Shown piece after piece: positions 16,479 through 26,788 of a DNA stretch of 64,000 nt. Below the pieces are notes generated by a model. It worked only from the letters and a program-made list of their open reading frames with translations. It was not told where the DNA came from and did no database searches. Source of the stretch: Verrucomicrobiota bacterium (GTDB lineage Bacteria; Verrucomicrobiota; Verrucomicrobiia; Opitutales; Intestinicryptomonadaceae); assembly GCA_003343565.1 (NCBI GenBank), contig QALA01000079.1, positions 5,249 to 69,248 of the forward strand, given 5' to 3'. The number at the start of each line of letters is the position of its first letter. Within the stretch, counting starts at the first letter, position 1. The position numbers and the translations under genes were made by a program.

Positions 16479-18596
16479 CTACTTGAGCAATCCCGGTTTT
16501 TTGGAAAGTATCTCGGCCGCGAGCGGGTTTTTGCCGAAGTATTTTTCAAATTCCGACGGAGTCCAACGCTTCACCTCGCCAATCGGAACGTCCGGCTTGA
16601 TATACTCGTTGCCGGAGATCTTGTAAACGCCGCGCATTGTGAGGTTGGAATTGTACAGCAAATTTCCCCAAATCATGTTGAAGCGCGGCCTGTCGCCGGC
16701 GAGAATATCCTTCATGAACGGATACTTTTCCAGCCAGCGCGGGGAATGTATGTCCACATCTTTCTTAAGCCTGAAATTATGCCTTCCGGCCCAGTATTTT
16801 TCCCAATGTTCGTCCGACCACACGCTCGTTGCGACGGCGGTCGTGCAGTCGACGAATATGTTTCTGGAGACTATATTGTTGTCCCCGCCGTGGAAGAAAA
16901 TCGTTCCAAAGCGGTTGCACCAGCCGGGATTGCCCACCCGGCAAAATATATTTTTCTCTATGAGGTAGCGTCCGGAGCCGTCGTCCACATACACGCCCGC
17001 CATCATGGAATCGGGATTGTTCGAGGTGATTTCGGAAAAGAAATTGTACCGCACGATATTCCCCGCGTTGCTCGGATTGCGGCCGGTGTAAATGGCGCCC
17101 ATGTCGTCGAACATGTAGCAGCATCTCTCAAAGCGGTTGAATTCTATTGCGCAATCGTTGCCGTTCCACGCCACGCCCTCGTGCGCCTGATTCTCTATCA
17201 GGCAGTGGCGCACCGCGACCCCGACCCCGGATATGGCGATTCCCGGACAATAGCTGCCGCCGAGACGGGAATTTCGGCTGACGCGGCAGTTGAAGATTTG
17301 GCTCTTGCCGTTTAGCAAATTTACGCGCTCGCCGGCCTGCATGCTGAAGCCGCCCGTGCCGGTGTCCTCCGCCGAGCACCCGGATATCGAGTTGTCGTGC
17401 GAGAGCATTTTCGCGTTCGCCCCGTCCGCCGCCGAAAAAGTCTTGGCCGAAAACGAGACCGCCTTCTTGCCCAAGTATTTGAAACGGCAGTCCGACACCG
17501 ACGAAAAGCGGCAATTTTTAAACGACAGCGCATCTTCGCGAAAAGCATAAAAGTCTATTCCGACAACCTGAAAAAAGCTGCCGCCCTCAAATGCCAGCGG
17601 ACTTTGCGGGCATATCGAAACGTAAAATGCGGCAGACTCCGGAATCTCATTCGGAAGTATTGCGTAAAGCTCCAGCGAATCCGCGTCCACATAATATTCG
17701 CCTATCGCGTCGATTTCCTCCAGAAGATTAAAGACGAAATACTTGTTGAACGATTTAAAATTTTTATTCGTTTCCGGCGCGAGTCCGTAGCTTAAAAGCT
17801 CTCCAAGCTCCATAGTTTTAGCCGCAGGATCTATCCTGCCGGCCTTGAGCACGTCGTACGCCCACGAATGCCTGAATACGCCGGAAAGCATCAAATATTT
17901 CGCGCCGGTCCAGCGGGCGTGGCGGGAATCCGAATATTCGATTTTCCCAAACTCCCGCTTCTCTTTGGAGGATTTTCCATCCTTCGGAGGCTCGGAGGAA
18001 ACCAGGGTCTTTTCCCAATTCATCATTCCGGAATTCGGGTAGCGCGCGCAAACCATATCGAAATCCGGACTGAATACCTCCGTCGGCGCGGGGCGAAAGT
18101 TGCCCGAAGAAAATCCGTACTGCTCCCATTTTCCGCAGGACTTCACGCCGAATTTTTTGAGGTCTGCCCTGTACAAAACCCCTTCGACTTTGCCGGGCAG
18201 CTTGGACAAAACCGCCTCGTCCGACACCCTCTCAAAATCTCCCGCCCCCAAGCGCACGCCGCCCACAAACAGGACTTTCCCCGGATTTTTCGCCCGCACG
18301 ACAAACGGCGATTCGCGCCTTCCGGAAAGTTTTTCGTCTATTTTCACGCAGTCGCCGGAAGACTTGAAGAAATAGACGCCATCGTCGAAGACTATTTCGA
18401 ACCGTCCCGCCGCGTCGGATTTTTTCAACTCCCGAACCTTGTCCATGGCCGCCGCAAGGCAGGCCAGCGGCTTTTCAACGCTTCCGTCGCCCGAATTGTC
18501 CGAGCCGTTAGGCGACACATTTATAGTATAGGAGGCCGCAGGCAATGCGCCCGCTACAACAAACACTCCCGCCATGAAAGACAAACCGCGCTTCAT
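16479..18596 (-). CDS. Secreted right-handed parallel beta-helix protein
   Basis: 705 residues from ATG 18596, chosen for the strong GGAGGA Shine-Dalgarno and the signal peptide (MKRGLSFMAGVFVVAGALPAA). The mature protein starts with INVSPNGSDNSGDGSVEKPL, the usual entry to pectate-lyase-like beta-helices. Then come repeated coils such as NSISGCSAEDTGTGG, VAVRHCLIENQAHEGVAW and NIVRYNFFSEI. This fold is used by polysaccharide lyases and hydrolases (pectin, alginate, GH-type epimerases). Family and substrate cannot be fixed by eye. AraC regulator follows. Confidence 0.82.
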   Translation of the reverse strand: MKRGLSFMAGVFVVAGALPAASYTINVSPNGSDNSGDGSVEKPLACLAAAMDKVRELKKSDAAGRFEIVFDDGVYFFKSSGDCVKIDEKLSGRRESPFVVRAKNPGKVLFVGGVRLGAGDFERVSDEAVLSKLPGKVEGVLYRADLKKFGVKSCGKWEQYGFSSGNFRPAPTEVFSPDFDMVCARYPNSGMMNWEKTLVSSEPPKDGKSSKEKREFGKIEYSDSRHARWTGAKYLMLSGVFRHSWAYDVLKAGRIDPAAKTMELGELLSYGLAPETNKNFKSFNKYFVFNLLEEIDAIGEYYVDADSLELYAILPNEIPESAAFYVSICPQSPLAFEGGSFFQVVGIDFYAFREDALSFKNCRFSSVSDCRFKYLGKKAVSFSAKTFSAADGANAKMLSHDNSISGCSAEDTGTGGFSMQAGERVNLLNGKSQIFNCRVSRNSRLGGSYCPGIAISGVGVAVRHCLIENQAHEGVAWNGNDCAIEFNRFERCCYMFDDMGAIYTGRNPSNAGNIVRYNFFSEITSNNPDSMMAGVYVDDGSGRYLIEKNIFCRVGNPGWCNRFGTIFFHGGDNNIVSRNIFVDCTTAVATSVWSDEHWEKYWAGRHNFRLKKDVDIHSPRWLEKYPFMKDILAGDRPRFNMIWGNLLYNSNLTMRGVYKISGNEYIKPDVPIGEVKRWTPSEFEKYFGKNPLAAEILSKKPGLLK

Positions 18597-19440
18597 AAAA
18601 TTTTCCTCCGCATTATGCGTCTCATATTTTGTCCCCGCCAATCCGAAATCCCGCTTAACGGCGGCCAAATCGGAGAAAAGATACGATTTCACTTAATTTT
18701 ATCGCAGCTCTTATTGCAAGAAATTTTCCAAACTAAAGCGCGCAAATTGCCGGCGGAGCCGACGCGCGAAACGGGCAGTCAAAACCGTTCAGCCGCACCA
18801 TTGCCAAAACGCGCGCCGCGCAAGCATGCGCCGCCGCAATATTGGCAGTTCAAAATTTCCGCCTCAATTTTTTGCCGAAAAATTTGCCGGAATGCAAACC
18901 GCCGCGCGGCGAAAGTTAATTTTGCAAAAACCAAACAACGGCGTTTGGAAAAATATTCCGCTTCCGCAAATTTGCAACGCGCGCATTGTAAAAACCGCTT
19001 TTGCGAATTGTGGCATGCGGAGGAAAGATTTTTTTGCGCAAAGCAAAGCCGCCAAAAAAATTCCGATGCGACGCTTTGCCCGCATGCGCGCAATTTCGCC
19101 TTTCAACGTCCGTTTTCAACGCCTGTTTTTTATGCCCGTTTTCAACATAAGGTATGCAAAAATCGACGCTTGCGCACGCCGACGCCCGCCCGCTTTACGG
19201 GATTTTACCTATCTTGAAAAAACCGCCTCAAATCCCGCCCTTTTTCAGGCGCGCGGACAAAAATTTCCCCGCCTCCGAATCCGACAGCCAATCCGCCGCA
19301 ACCGCTTTAAATATCCAAAAATATCCAATCTTCTCTCGCGGTATCCGACAATATTTTACACTGGGGGATTCATATTTCAAGCCCCCGCCGCATTCGGCAA
19401 GATGCGGCGTACGGCAATGTAAGCCGAATAAAAGCGCGCA
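18597..19440. other. Long gap with a 13-bp tandem repeat
   Basis: About 840 bases with no recognisable gene; open frames are low-complexity. The one clear structure is the tandem repeat at 19098-19149. The promoter of the beta-helix gene must lie in the left part. Confidence 0.4.
19098..19149. repeat. Four-copy 13-bp imperfect tandem repeat
   Basis: Four consecutive 13-mers: CTTTCAACGTCCG, TTTTCAACGCCTG, TTTTTTATGCCCG and TTTTCAACATAAG. Spacing is exact. It lies between ftsK and the beta-helix gene in otherwise empty sequence. It could be an array of regulator sites or simple slippage. Confidence 0.65.
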
Positions 19441-22284
19441 TCAATCCAGAAAAATGTCGCGCGGCTTGCCTGGGCCTTTGTCCGGGCCGATTTTTCCCTG
19501 GGTCTCAAGCGCGTCTATAATCCTCGCCGCCCGCCCGTATCCTATGCCGAGCTTCATTTGCAGAAACGACGTGCTCACGCGCTTTGTGGCCCTTATCAGG
19601 CGTATGGCCTCGCCCATTTTCGGATCGGAAGATTCGTCGTCGTCATCGCCGCCGTCCTCCTCTCCCGCCGCGTCCGCGTCGATTTGAGACTGGATTTCCT
19701 CCACGTATTCGGGCTCGCCGTTCTGGCGTATTGCGTCGACAATCGCCTCGATTTCCTCGTCGCGCAGAAACGCCCCCTGCGCCCTTATGAAATCCCCGCC
19801 GGGATAGTAGAGCATGTCTCCGTGGCCGATGAGAGTCTCGGCGCCCTTGTGGTCGAGAATCGTCCTGCTGTCGATTTGCGACTGCACCCTGAGGGCGATT
19901 CGCGTCGAAAGATTGGCCTTTATCAGTCCCGTAATGACGTTTGTCGAAGGCCTTTGCGTTGCGATTATCAGGTGAATGCCGGCCGCGCGCGCAAGCTGAG
20001 TCAGGCGCGCAATTGCCTGTTCGACCTCCTTTCCGGAAGTCATCATCAAATCCGCGAACTCGTCGACTATGCAGACGATGTACGGAAGCTTTTGCTTGGG
20101 AATTTCCACTTCCGCGCCGTCGCCGATGGATTCGTTTTCAACGGCCGCCGCGACGCGCTCCTCCGGAGTCAGCGAAGCCTCCATTTCGTCGGCCTGCGCC
20201 TGGGCCTGCCTGTCCTTCATAATCTTGGCATTGAAACCGGCGATGTTGCGAACTTCCGTGCACTTGAAAATCTTGTACCTATGCTCCATCTCCGACACGA
20301 GCCACCGCAGAGCCGCCGGCACCTTCTTTATGTCCGTGACTACCGGTATGAGCATGTGCGGAAGCGCGTTGTACCCCTGAAGCTCCACGACTTTCGGATC
20401 CACCATTATGAAGCGCAAATCCGCCGGCGTCATTTTGTAAAGCAGCGACACCACTATGGAATTTACGCAAACACTCTTGCCGCTCCCGGTGGTTCCCGCA
20501 ATCAGAAGGTGCGGCATTCTCGCCAAGTCGACGACGAGCGGCCTGCCTGTCACGTCCTTGCCGAGCGCGATTGGAATTTCCGCAGAGCTCTCGTTCCATT
20601 CGCGCGATGCGATGAGGTCGCGCATGCAGACAATCTCCTTGACGCGGTTGGGAACCTCTATGCCGACCGTGCCTTTGCCGGGAATAGGCGCGATTACGCG
20701 CACCTTTTCGGCCCTGATGCCAAGAGCGATGTCGTCCTCCAAAACGGCGATCCTGTTTATGCGCACGCCCGGCGCGGGGCGCACTTCGTAGCGCGTGACC
20801 ACGGGGCCCGGCGACGCCTTGTCAGGAAGAACGCGCGCGCCGAACTGGCCTATCACGTTCACAATTTCCCGCATGCGCGCCTCGTAGTCGTCCCTCTTGT
20901 CGGGATCGACCGGCTTGGCCTCAAGCAGGAGGTCGAGGGTGGGAAATATGTAGTCTCCCTTCGCGCTCGGCTGCTTGGCGGCGGAGTATTTTTCCGTCTT
21001 TGTGTGCACGACCCTGAATCCGGAACCCCCAAGCTCCCCTCCGTCGGCCTCCGTGTCCGCGCCTTGAGATGCCGGAGATTCGGAACCCCCGCCCCGCCCT
21101 CCGCGCCGCGCGCCGGAGCTTGGAGAATTTTCCCCCGTTCCGCCGCCCTTCGCGCCCGCGCCGTCGGAGGAACTTTCCCAATCCGGAATTTCGTCGTCCC
21201 CGTCGAATCTTGAAAGCGCCGCGGGAATCGGAGGCGGCGCGGCGTCCTCGTCGTCCTCGGAAAAGTCGAAGCTGTGAGGGGAAGGCGTGACCTCTACGTC
21301 TCTTAGGTCAATCGTAAAATCCGAATCGGACATGCCGGAAGCCGGCCCCCGTTCGGCAGCGAACTGAGAGCGCGCCTCTTCCGAATCCTCCGCGGCGGAT
21401 TCTCCGCCGGGGCTTTCGGCAAAATTCGACTGCGCCGAAACTTTGCCCCCCGCTTCCGTTACGGGCGAAGTTTGAGAAATTTCTTCCCCTTCCGCCGCCG
21501 GAAGCTTCTCCGAAACCTTCCCAATCGGCCTGCCGAGAATTTCGTTCTCAATCGTGTCGGGATTGTAAATTTTGCGAATGCGCCGCTCCACGATTTTATT
21601 TAGGCAGAATCTGGCCGGAAAGACCGCCGCTTTCGACAGCAGCACAATCGCGCGCCACAACAGGCCCGGCAGTTTACAAAACAGCCTCCACAACTCCGCG
21701 ACCGCCTCAAACGGACTCTCGACAAACACCGTCACGAGGCACGCAAAATAGAGCGTCCCCACGAGCAGGAGGCTGCCCGCGTTGTCGAAAACCGGAAACA
21801 GAAACGCGTCATACGCAAAAGTTCCCAAGCTTCCCCCCGCGCCCGTCGGAAAGAACGGAGTCGGCGTGCCGGCGGGCTGGACAAAAGCCTGCAACACTGC
21901 CGCAAGCATCGAGAGAAGAACGAGCCCGCCGAATATCGCCGCAATTCCAAGCTTGCCTACTACGACCGCGCTCCTGCGCCAACACAGCAACCCCACCCAT
22001 ATCATATAGACCGGAATCATCAGCGCGCCGCAGCCTATGCTCACCAACCCCAGAAGCGTGGCGGTAGCGCCGAAGCGGCCGCAGACGTTTCGGCCGGCGC
22101 TCTCGGTCGATGAATGCAGGGACTCGAAATAGTCTTTAAAAAACACCTCCTGTCCCGGAGAATACGCCAGCATCGAAAGCGCCAAGAGCGCGCCGGCAAA
22201 AATCAGAATCGAACCGACAACCGGACGCCTGCGCCCGACCATTTCGGCCAATTTCTCGACCTTCTTCCTGTTTTTCTTAGCCAT
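19441..22284 (-). CDS. ftsK: DNA translocase FtsK/SpoIIIE
   Basis: 947 residues. Four N-terminal membrane helices, a long acidic/proline-glycine linker (about residues 245-430), the motor with Walker A GTTGSGKS (about residue 600) and Walker B CIVDEFADLMM, and a C-terminal gamma winged helix (AIRLIRATKRVSTSFLQMKL, ending near the stop) that reads KOPS-type DNA sites. It pumps chromosome termini through the division septum. Typical length and order. Its start lies 27 bases from the recN stop, on the same strand, so recN and ftsK are probably one transcript. Confidence 0.97.
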   Translation of the reverse strand: MAKKNRKKVEKLAEMVGRRRPVVGSILIFAGALLALSMLAYSPGQEVFFKDYFESLHSSTESAGRNVCGRFGATATLLGLVSIGCGALMIPVYMIWVGLLCWRRSAVVVGKLGIAAIFGGLVLLSMLAAVLQAFVQPAGTPTPFFPTGAGGSLGTFAYDAFLFPVFDNAGSLLLVGTLYFACLVTVFVESPFEAVAELWRLFCKLPGLLWRAIVLLSKAAVFPARFCLNKIVERRIRKIYNPDTIENEILGRPIGKVSEKLPAAEGEEISQTSPVTEAGGKVSAQSNFAESPGGESAAEDSEEARSQFAAERGPASGMSDSDFTIDLRDVEVTPSPHSFDFSEDDEDAAPPPIPAALSRFDGDDEIPDWESSSDGAGAKGGGTGENSPSSGARRGGRGGGSESPASQGADTEADGGELGGSGFRVVHTKTEKYSAAKQPSAKGDYIFPTLDLLLEAKPVDPDKRDDYEARMREIVNVIGQFGARVLPDKASPGPVVTRYEVRPAPGVRINRIAVLEDDIALGIRAEKVRVIAPIPGKGTVGIEVPNRVKEIVCMRDLIASREWNESSAEIPIALGKDVTGRPLVVDLARMPHLLIAGTTGSGKSVCVNSIVVSLLYKMTPADLRFIMVDPKVVELQGYNALPHMLIPVVTDIKKVPAALRWLVSEMEHRYKIFKCTEVRNIAGFNAKIMKDRQAQAQADEMEASLTPEERVAAAVENESIGDGAEVEIPKQKLPYIVCIVDEFADLMMTSGKEVEQAIARLTQLARAAGIHLIIATQRPSTNVITGLIKANLSTRIALRVQSQIDSRTILDHKGAETLIGHGDMLYYPGGDFIRAQGAFLRDEEIEAIVDAIRQNGEPEYVEEIQSQIDADAAGEEDGGDDDDESSDPKMGEAIRLIRATKRVSTSFLQMKLGIGYGRAARIIDALETQGKIGPDKGPGKPRDIFLD

Positions 22285-22310
22285 TGAAAAAACAACTCCC
22301 GAACTCCCGG

Positions 22311-23975
22311 TTATCCGCCCTTCAGCAGCTCGCGCGCATGCGCGACGGCAGATTCCGAACTTCTGTCGCCCAGCATTCTCGCCAATTCCGAAACGCGCAG
22401 GGCGGCGTCGCCGGATATTTCACCGGCGGATATTTTAGTGCTGTCCCTTTTCTGGAATTTTTCAACAAGAAAATGGGCGTCCGCGCGCGCGGCGACCTGC
22501 GGCAAATGCGTAATGCAAAAAACCTGATGAGCGCCGGAAAGGCGCGAAAGCTGCCTGCCCACCTCCGCCCCGACCTCTCCGCCGACGTTCGCGTCGACCT
22601 CGTCGAACACCAAAACCGGAGTTTCGTCGGCCTCCGCAAGGACGGACTTCAAGGCCAGCATCAGGCGCGCAAGCTCGCCGCTTGAGGCTACCTTCGCAAG
22701 CGGTTTCGGAGGCTGGCCCGCGTTTGCCGAAAAGTAAAATTCGCACGAGCTGCCGAAATTTCCCGACGGCTCCGAATCGCGCGAAAGCTCTATTTTAAAC
22801 TCCGGACGCTTGAAGCCCAGATTCTTCAAAAGCTTTGCGACCTCCCGTTCGGCCCCCTGCGCGGCGCGGCGGCGCAGCGCGAAGATTTTGTCCGCCAACG
22901 GCTCCAACTCTCTCAAAATTCCGTCGCGCTCCGCGCGCAGCCTGTCGAGAGACGCCCCGACGTCGGTCTGAAGCTCTATCTTGCGCGCCATCTCGTCCCG
23001 CGCGGCGAGAACCGCGGAGGCCGTGGCCCCGTAGCGGCGCGATATTCCCATCCACGCCGACATTCTCGCCCTTACGGACTCAATCTGCGCCGGGCTCATT
23101 TCCGACGCCCGCGCGAGCGACTCAAACTCCGAAGATATGTCGTCTATCTCGACCACCGCCGCGGATATGCGCTCCGCCAGCCCCTCCGCCGCCTCAAGCT
23201 CGCCCGCCAAATCCGCCGCCAAACGATTGCACGCGCGCAGACGCTCCGCCGCCGAATCCGCCCCCGTCAGAGATTCGACTATCGCCCCGGACTTCTCGGA
23301 AATGTCGCTCGCCATCTCGGCAATCTTGTACGACTGCTCCAACTGCGCTATCGAATCTTCGGAAATTTTCATCTCGTCGATTTCGTCGATTCTGGATTGT
23401 AGAAATTCCGCCTCCTCCGGCGACAGCCGCTTTGAATGCGACAGTTCCTCCATTTCCGAAAGCGCGCGCTTCAGACGCCCGTAGGCGCGCGCGTACTCGG
23501 CAAACGTCTCGGCGCCGCCGCACATGGCGTCCAGCATCTCAAGCTGGCTGCGCGCGGAAAAGAGTTTTTGCGGCTCGCCCGGCCCGTGGAAATCTATCCA
23601 AACCTCGCCGAGTTTCGCAAGGACCGACAGCGGAGCGAGCGCGCCGTTTACAAATATGCGCCCCCCCTTGGCCTTTGAGACGGAACGCGAGATTATCAGC
23701 GAGCCGTCCTCGCAACGCGGAAGGCCGCAGGCTTCGAGAATCGCGTCGACACGGCGGGCGTCGGAAAAGGAAATCGAGCCTTCCACAACGCAGGCATCGC
23801 CGAAATTTCCGACAATTTCCCTTCCGCAGCGGTTGCCGGCCAGCATCGAGAGGGCTCCCAAAATCACGCTCTTGCCGGCTCCCGTCTCTCCGGTCACGCA
23901 GATAAAGCCGCTCCCAAAATCCAGGGAGAGCGAATCTATCAAAGCCAAATTCGATATTTTCAAAAAATCCAGCAT
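22311..23975 (-). CDS. recN: DNA repair protein RecN
   Basis: 554 residues from ATG 23975; the open frame runs about 67 codons further upstream, but the family starts with MLDFLKISNLALID. Walker A is GETGAGKS (29-36). A long coiled coil is in the middle. The C-terminal half has SSGELARLMLALKSVLA (ABC signature) and Walker B VLVFDEVDANVGG, then FCITHLPQVAARADAHF. It is an SMC-like ATPase for double-strand-break repair. It sits just upstream of ftsK. Confidence 0.96.
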   Translation of the reverse strand: MLDFLKISNLALIDSLSLDFGSGFICVTGETGAGKSVILGALSMLAGNRCGREIVGNFGDACVVEGSISFSDARRVDAILEACGLPRCEDGSLIISRSVSKAKGGRIFVNGALAPLSVLAKLGEVWIDFHGPGEPQKLFSARSQLEMLDAMCGGAETFAEYARAYGRLKRALSEMEELSHSKRLSPEEAEFLQSRIDEIDEMKISEDSIAQLEQSYKIAEMASDISEKSGAIVESLTGADSAAERLRACNRLAADLAGELEAAEGLAERISAAVVEIDDISSEFESLARASEMSPAQIESVRARMSAWMGISRRYGATASAVLAARDEMARKIELQTDVGASLDRLRAERDGILRELEPLADKIFALRRRAAQGAEREVAKLLKNLGFKRPEFKIELSRDSEPSGNFGSSCEFYFSANAGQPPKPLAKVASSGELARLMLALKSVLAEADETPVLVFDEVDANVGGEVGAEVGRQLSRLSGAHQVFCITHLPQVAARADAHFLVEKFQKRDSTKISAGEISGDAALRVSELARMLGDRSSESAVAHARELLKGG

Positions 23976-24525
23976 ATGCGGTTTTGATATGACCGTTTTT
24001 ATCGTGCATATTTTCCGCGCCTTTCCAAGCGCATTTTGCCGTTGCGCGCAAAATGCGCAATTTTGCGCGCCGCGCGGTACCTTTGTTTTTTTCGCCAATA
24101 TACGCCCCGCGATTCGGAGGGAGCGGTTTCCAAAAAAAGCCGAATAGCGCAAGGCAAAAAAACGGCTTGCGCGCAAATATGGAAGTCCGCAAGAACGTTA
24201 ATTGCCCAAGATATTTTCATGCGCCGGCTTTTGAGAGAGTCGACAGCGGCGTTTATATATTTTTGGAAATGAAAATATCGCGGCAAATAGGCGGCAAATC
24301 CCGGCGCAGTTAAAAAAAGCGCGGCGGATTGGGCGTTTTGTTTAGATTTGAGTTCGAAACTATTCCTTGCGCGCCTCAAATTTCGTTTTCTAAGTTGAAA
24401 CGGACAAATTATTTTCGCAACCTTTGCGATTGCCATTGTCCGATTAAAAAATCGTCGCGCCAACTAAGGCCGAACAAAAACAAAACCGCCCGATTATCGC
24501 ATTCGGCGCGACATATTGTGCGCTA
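23976..24525. other. Gap upstream of recN
   Basis: About 550 bases, no gene. It contains one TTTGAGTTCG copy at 24347-24356 and an AACTAAGG at about 24463, both recurring intergenic words in this window. Confidence 0.35.
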
Positions 24526-24609
24526 TACCCGGAGTGGGGGTCGAACCCACACGACCCAAAGGCCGTCAGATTTTGAGTCTGATGCGTCTGCCAATTCCGC
24601 CATCCGGGC
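24526..24609 (-). tRNA. tRNA-Leu(CAA)
   Basis: The minus strand starts GCCCGGATGGCGGAATTGGC and folds as a class II tRNA. The acceptor GCCCGGA pairs with TCCGGGT (one G-U), the anticodon arm is TCAGA-CTCAAAA-TCTGA giving anticodon CAA, a long variable arm follows, and the T arm has GGGTTCGACCC. The discriminator is A; CCA is not encoded. A perfect TTGACA lies about 42 bases upstream (24651-24656). Confidence 0.96.
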
Positions 24610-24627
24610 AATTTTTATAAGTTTTGT

Positions 24628-24656
24628 AGAAAATCCCGCCATGCGCGCAATGTCAA
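24628..24656 (-). promoter_or_regulatory. Candidate tRNA-Leu promoter
   Basis: On the minus strand TTGACA (24651-24656) is followed after 17 bases by TTTTCT (24628-24633), a weak -10; TATAAA further down is too distant. Only the -35 box is convincing. Confidence 0.3.
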
Positions 24657-24967
24657 TAAAATTATCGGAATTTGAATGCGCGAATCGGACGGATTAAAAA
24701 ATTTTTCCTCTACTTTCTCGCGCGGCGCACAAAAGCAACCGTCATAACCCTATTGCAACGGCCGAGGCCTCCAGTTTGTTAAGCTTAAAAAACAACGCCC
24801 GCAAAACCGGAAAAATGCGCGCCGTTTAGTCTTTGCAACAATGCGCTAATAAGCAATGCGGCCGCAAAGGAGTGCGCGGACATAGTAAAATCAGACGCGC
24901 AAAGTTCGCACGATTTCGCATTATCGGCGAAAAACCGAAAAAAACGGCGGCGTACCCCGAAGGAACC
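24657..24967. other. Intergenic gap between tRNA-Leu and prs
   Basis: About 310 bases downstream of prs on its strand. No gene, hairpin or repeat recognised. Confidence 0.35.
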
Positions 24968-25921
24968 TCAAATTCCCTTTATCTGGAATAAGGAGGTCAC
25001 CGACATGTTGTTGTGCACATGCGCGATAGCCTTCGCCAACAGGTGCGCTACGGGAAGAACGGTTATGGGATAGTCCTTATAACGCGGCTTCGGAGGGGTT
25101 GAATCCGTGACTATGAGCTCGTCCAGCCAGGGTTCGGAGAGCCTGTCGTAGGCCGTATCTGTGAGTATTGCGTGCGTCACCGCGGCGCGCACCGTATTTG
25201 CGCCGTTCGACTTGAGAAGCTTGGCGGCGGCCGTGAGAGTTCCCGCGGTTTCGGTCATGTCGTCGACAATCAGAATGTCGCGCCCCTCCACTTCGCCCAC
25301 AAGGCTGGTCGCCTCGACGACCTCCGCGCTTATGCGCCTCTTGGCGATAAAGCCGAGCGGACAGTCAAAGAGACTCGCGTAGGCCTGCGCGCGCTTGAGC
25401 CCGCCGACGTCCGGAGAAAACACCGTCGTGTTGGAGAGATCCTTCTTCTTGAGGTAGTCGAATATTACGGGAGACGCGTAGAGGTGGTCGCAGGGAATGT
25501 CGAAAAAGCCCTGTATCTGCGTGGCGTGGAGGTCGAGAGTGAGAATCCTGTTGGCTCCGGAAGCCACGAGAAGATTCGCTATAAGCTTGGCGGTTATCGG
25601 CACGCGGGGCTGGTCTTTTCTGTCCTGACGGGCGTATCCGAAGAACGGGAGCACCGCGGTAATGCGCTTTGCGGAGGCCCTGCGGGCGGCGTCTATCATT
25701 ATCAGCAGCTCCATTACGCTGTCGTTTGTGGGGTTGCACGTGGGCTGGATTATGAACACGTCGTCGCCGCGAATATGGTCGACAATCTTTGCGAAAGTTT
25801 CGCTGTCGGGAAACGACTGCACCAATGCGTTGCCCAACGGTATTGACATTTCCTTACAAATTGCGTTTGCGAGTTCGGGGTGGGTTCTTCCCGTGAATAT
25901 TTTAATATTGTCGAGTTTCAT
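24968..25921 (-). CDS. prs: Ribose-phosphate pyrophosphokinase
   Basis: 317 residues, normal length. Visible: GRTHPELANAIC at the start, the FPDSET flexible loop, DLHATQIQGFFDIPCDHLYA, and the PRPP-binding loop VDDMTETAGTL (the common form has D-T-A-G-T; here E replaces D, a tolerated change). It makes PRPP from ribose 5-phosphate and ATP for nucleotide, histidine and tryptophan synthesis. It stands alone next to tRNA-Leu. Confidence 0.96.
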   Translation of the reverse strand: MKLDNIKIFTGRTHPELANAICKEMSIPLGNALVQSFPDSETFAKIVDHIRGDDVFIIQPTCNPTNDSVMELLIMIDAARRASAKRITAVLPFFGYARQDRKDQPRVPITAKLIANLLVASGANRILTLDLHATQIQGFFDIPCDHLYASPVIFDYLKKKDLSNTTVFSPDVGGLKRAQAYASLFDCPLGFIAKRRISAEVVEATSLVGEVEGRDILIVDDMTETAGTLTAAAKLLKSNGANTVRAAVTHAILTDTAYDRLSEPWLDELIVTDSTPPKPRYKDYPITVLPVAHLLAKAIAHVHNNMSVTSLFQIKGI

Positions 25922-26124
25922 TTCCGGAAGCAGAGTATGAAGTTTTCAAGCTACGCTCCGCCCTTTTTCAGTCAAGATTTTTTTGGCTGCGTTCCGCATT
26001 GGAATGCTCGATTTTGCAAAAATGCGGCGAAATTTTAAAAACGCCTCCGCCTCCGGCAATGCGGGATTTGGCGAACGCGCCGAAATAGGATTATTTTTTT
26101 GGGTAGGGCGCGCATGTTTTCTTT

Positions 26125-26739
26125 TTAATCAATCTTTTTTTCCACAAAAATTTTTAATTTCCTCTGCCATATTGCAAAACCCAACGCGTTGTTAATCGTC
26201 TCGGAGCCGAAAGACTCGTCATAATCGCGAACGGAAACTTTTATGCTCTTCGGAAAGTCAAATCTGACGATGCTAATCGGCTCTTTGGCGTTGTAAATTT
26301 CCCGGCGCGTCAGATACTTAGCCGATTTGAAATCTGCGGCCGTACATGCGCAAACGTCGACTTTGTTTTCGCCGTTTCCGTAAAAATTGGAATATTTTAC
26401 CCCGTCAATAACAAAGCTGCCGATATTTGAAACCGTCGCGAATCGATAAATAATTTCCGACTTCAGCGTCTCGTCAAGCTTCGCGTTGAGTTCGGAGATT
26501 TCGTTCTTCATTGTCTCCTCAAGTTCCCCCGCCGAAAAATCGCGCAGAATTTCAAAGAAATCCCCAAGTTTGCCGCCCCGCGGCGCGTCGTTGCCCTTTG
26601 TCGCCCACATCTTCGTGCAAGCATATTTGAGGGCGTCCAACTCTTCCGGGGAAATCGCCGACTCGTATTTTGCCCAACGACCGTCGTTCGCCTCCTTAAA
26701 TAATCTTATTTTTTCGCCCTTTTGGTATTCTTTGTTCAT
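26125..26739 (-). CDS. Hypothetical protein, low-GC orphan
   Basis: 204 residues, not recognised. No signal peptide or membrane helix. The N-terminal third is charged and helical (EELEETMKNEISELNAKLDE may form a coiled coil at about 75-95). The C-terminal part alternates like a beta domain (SFVIDGVKYSNFYG, IVRFDFPKSIKVSVRDYDES). Codon use is AT-richer than neighbours, which suggests recent acquisition. It is preceded by a leader with mutually exclusive hairpins (26789-26910). A real gene is likely from its isolated, uninterrupted frame; function unknown. Confidence 0.6.
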   Translation of the reverse strand: MNKEYQKGEKIRLFKEANDGRWAKYESAISPEELDALKYACTKMWATKGNDAPRGGKLGDFFEILRDFSAGELEETMKNEISELNAKLDETLKSEIIYRFATVSNIGSFVIDGVKYSNFYGNGENKVDVCACTAADFKSAKYLTRREIYNAKEPISIVRFDFPKSIKVSVRDYDESFGSETINNALGFAIWQRKLKIFVEKKID

Positions 26740-26788
26740 TTTTTATCATTCTCTTTGCGCACTGATTTTTTTGTTTCCCATTAAGAAG

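Noticed and set aside
19558..21213. 551-codon plus-strand frame opposite ftsK
   Set aside because: Antisense shadow of a full-length ftsK; high GC removes stops.
24628..24656. Strong tRNA-Leu promoter
   Set aside because: The -35 is perfect but no good -10 lies at 16-18 bases, so it is kept only as a weak candidate.
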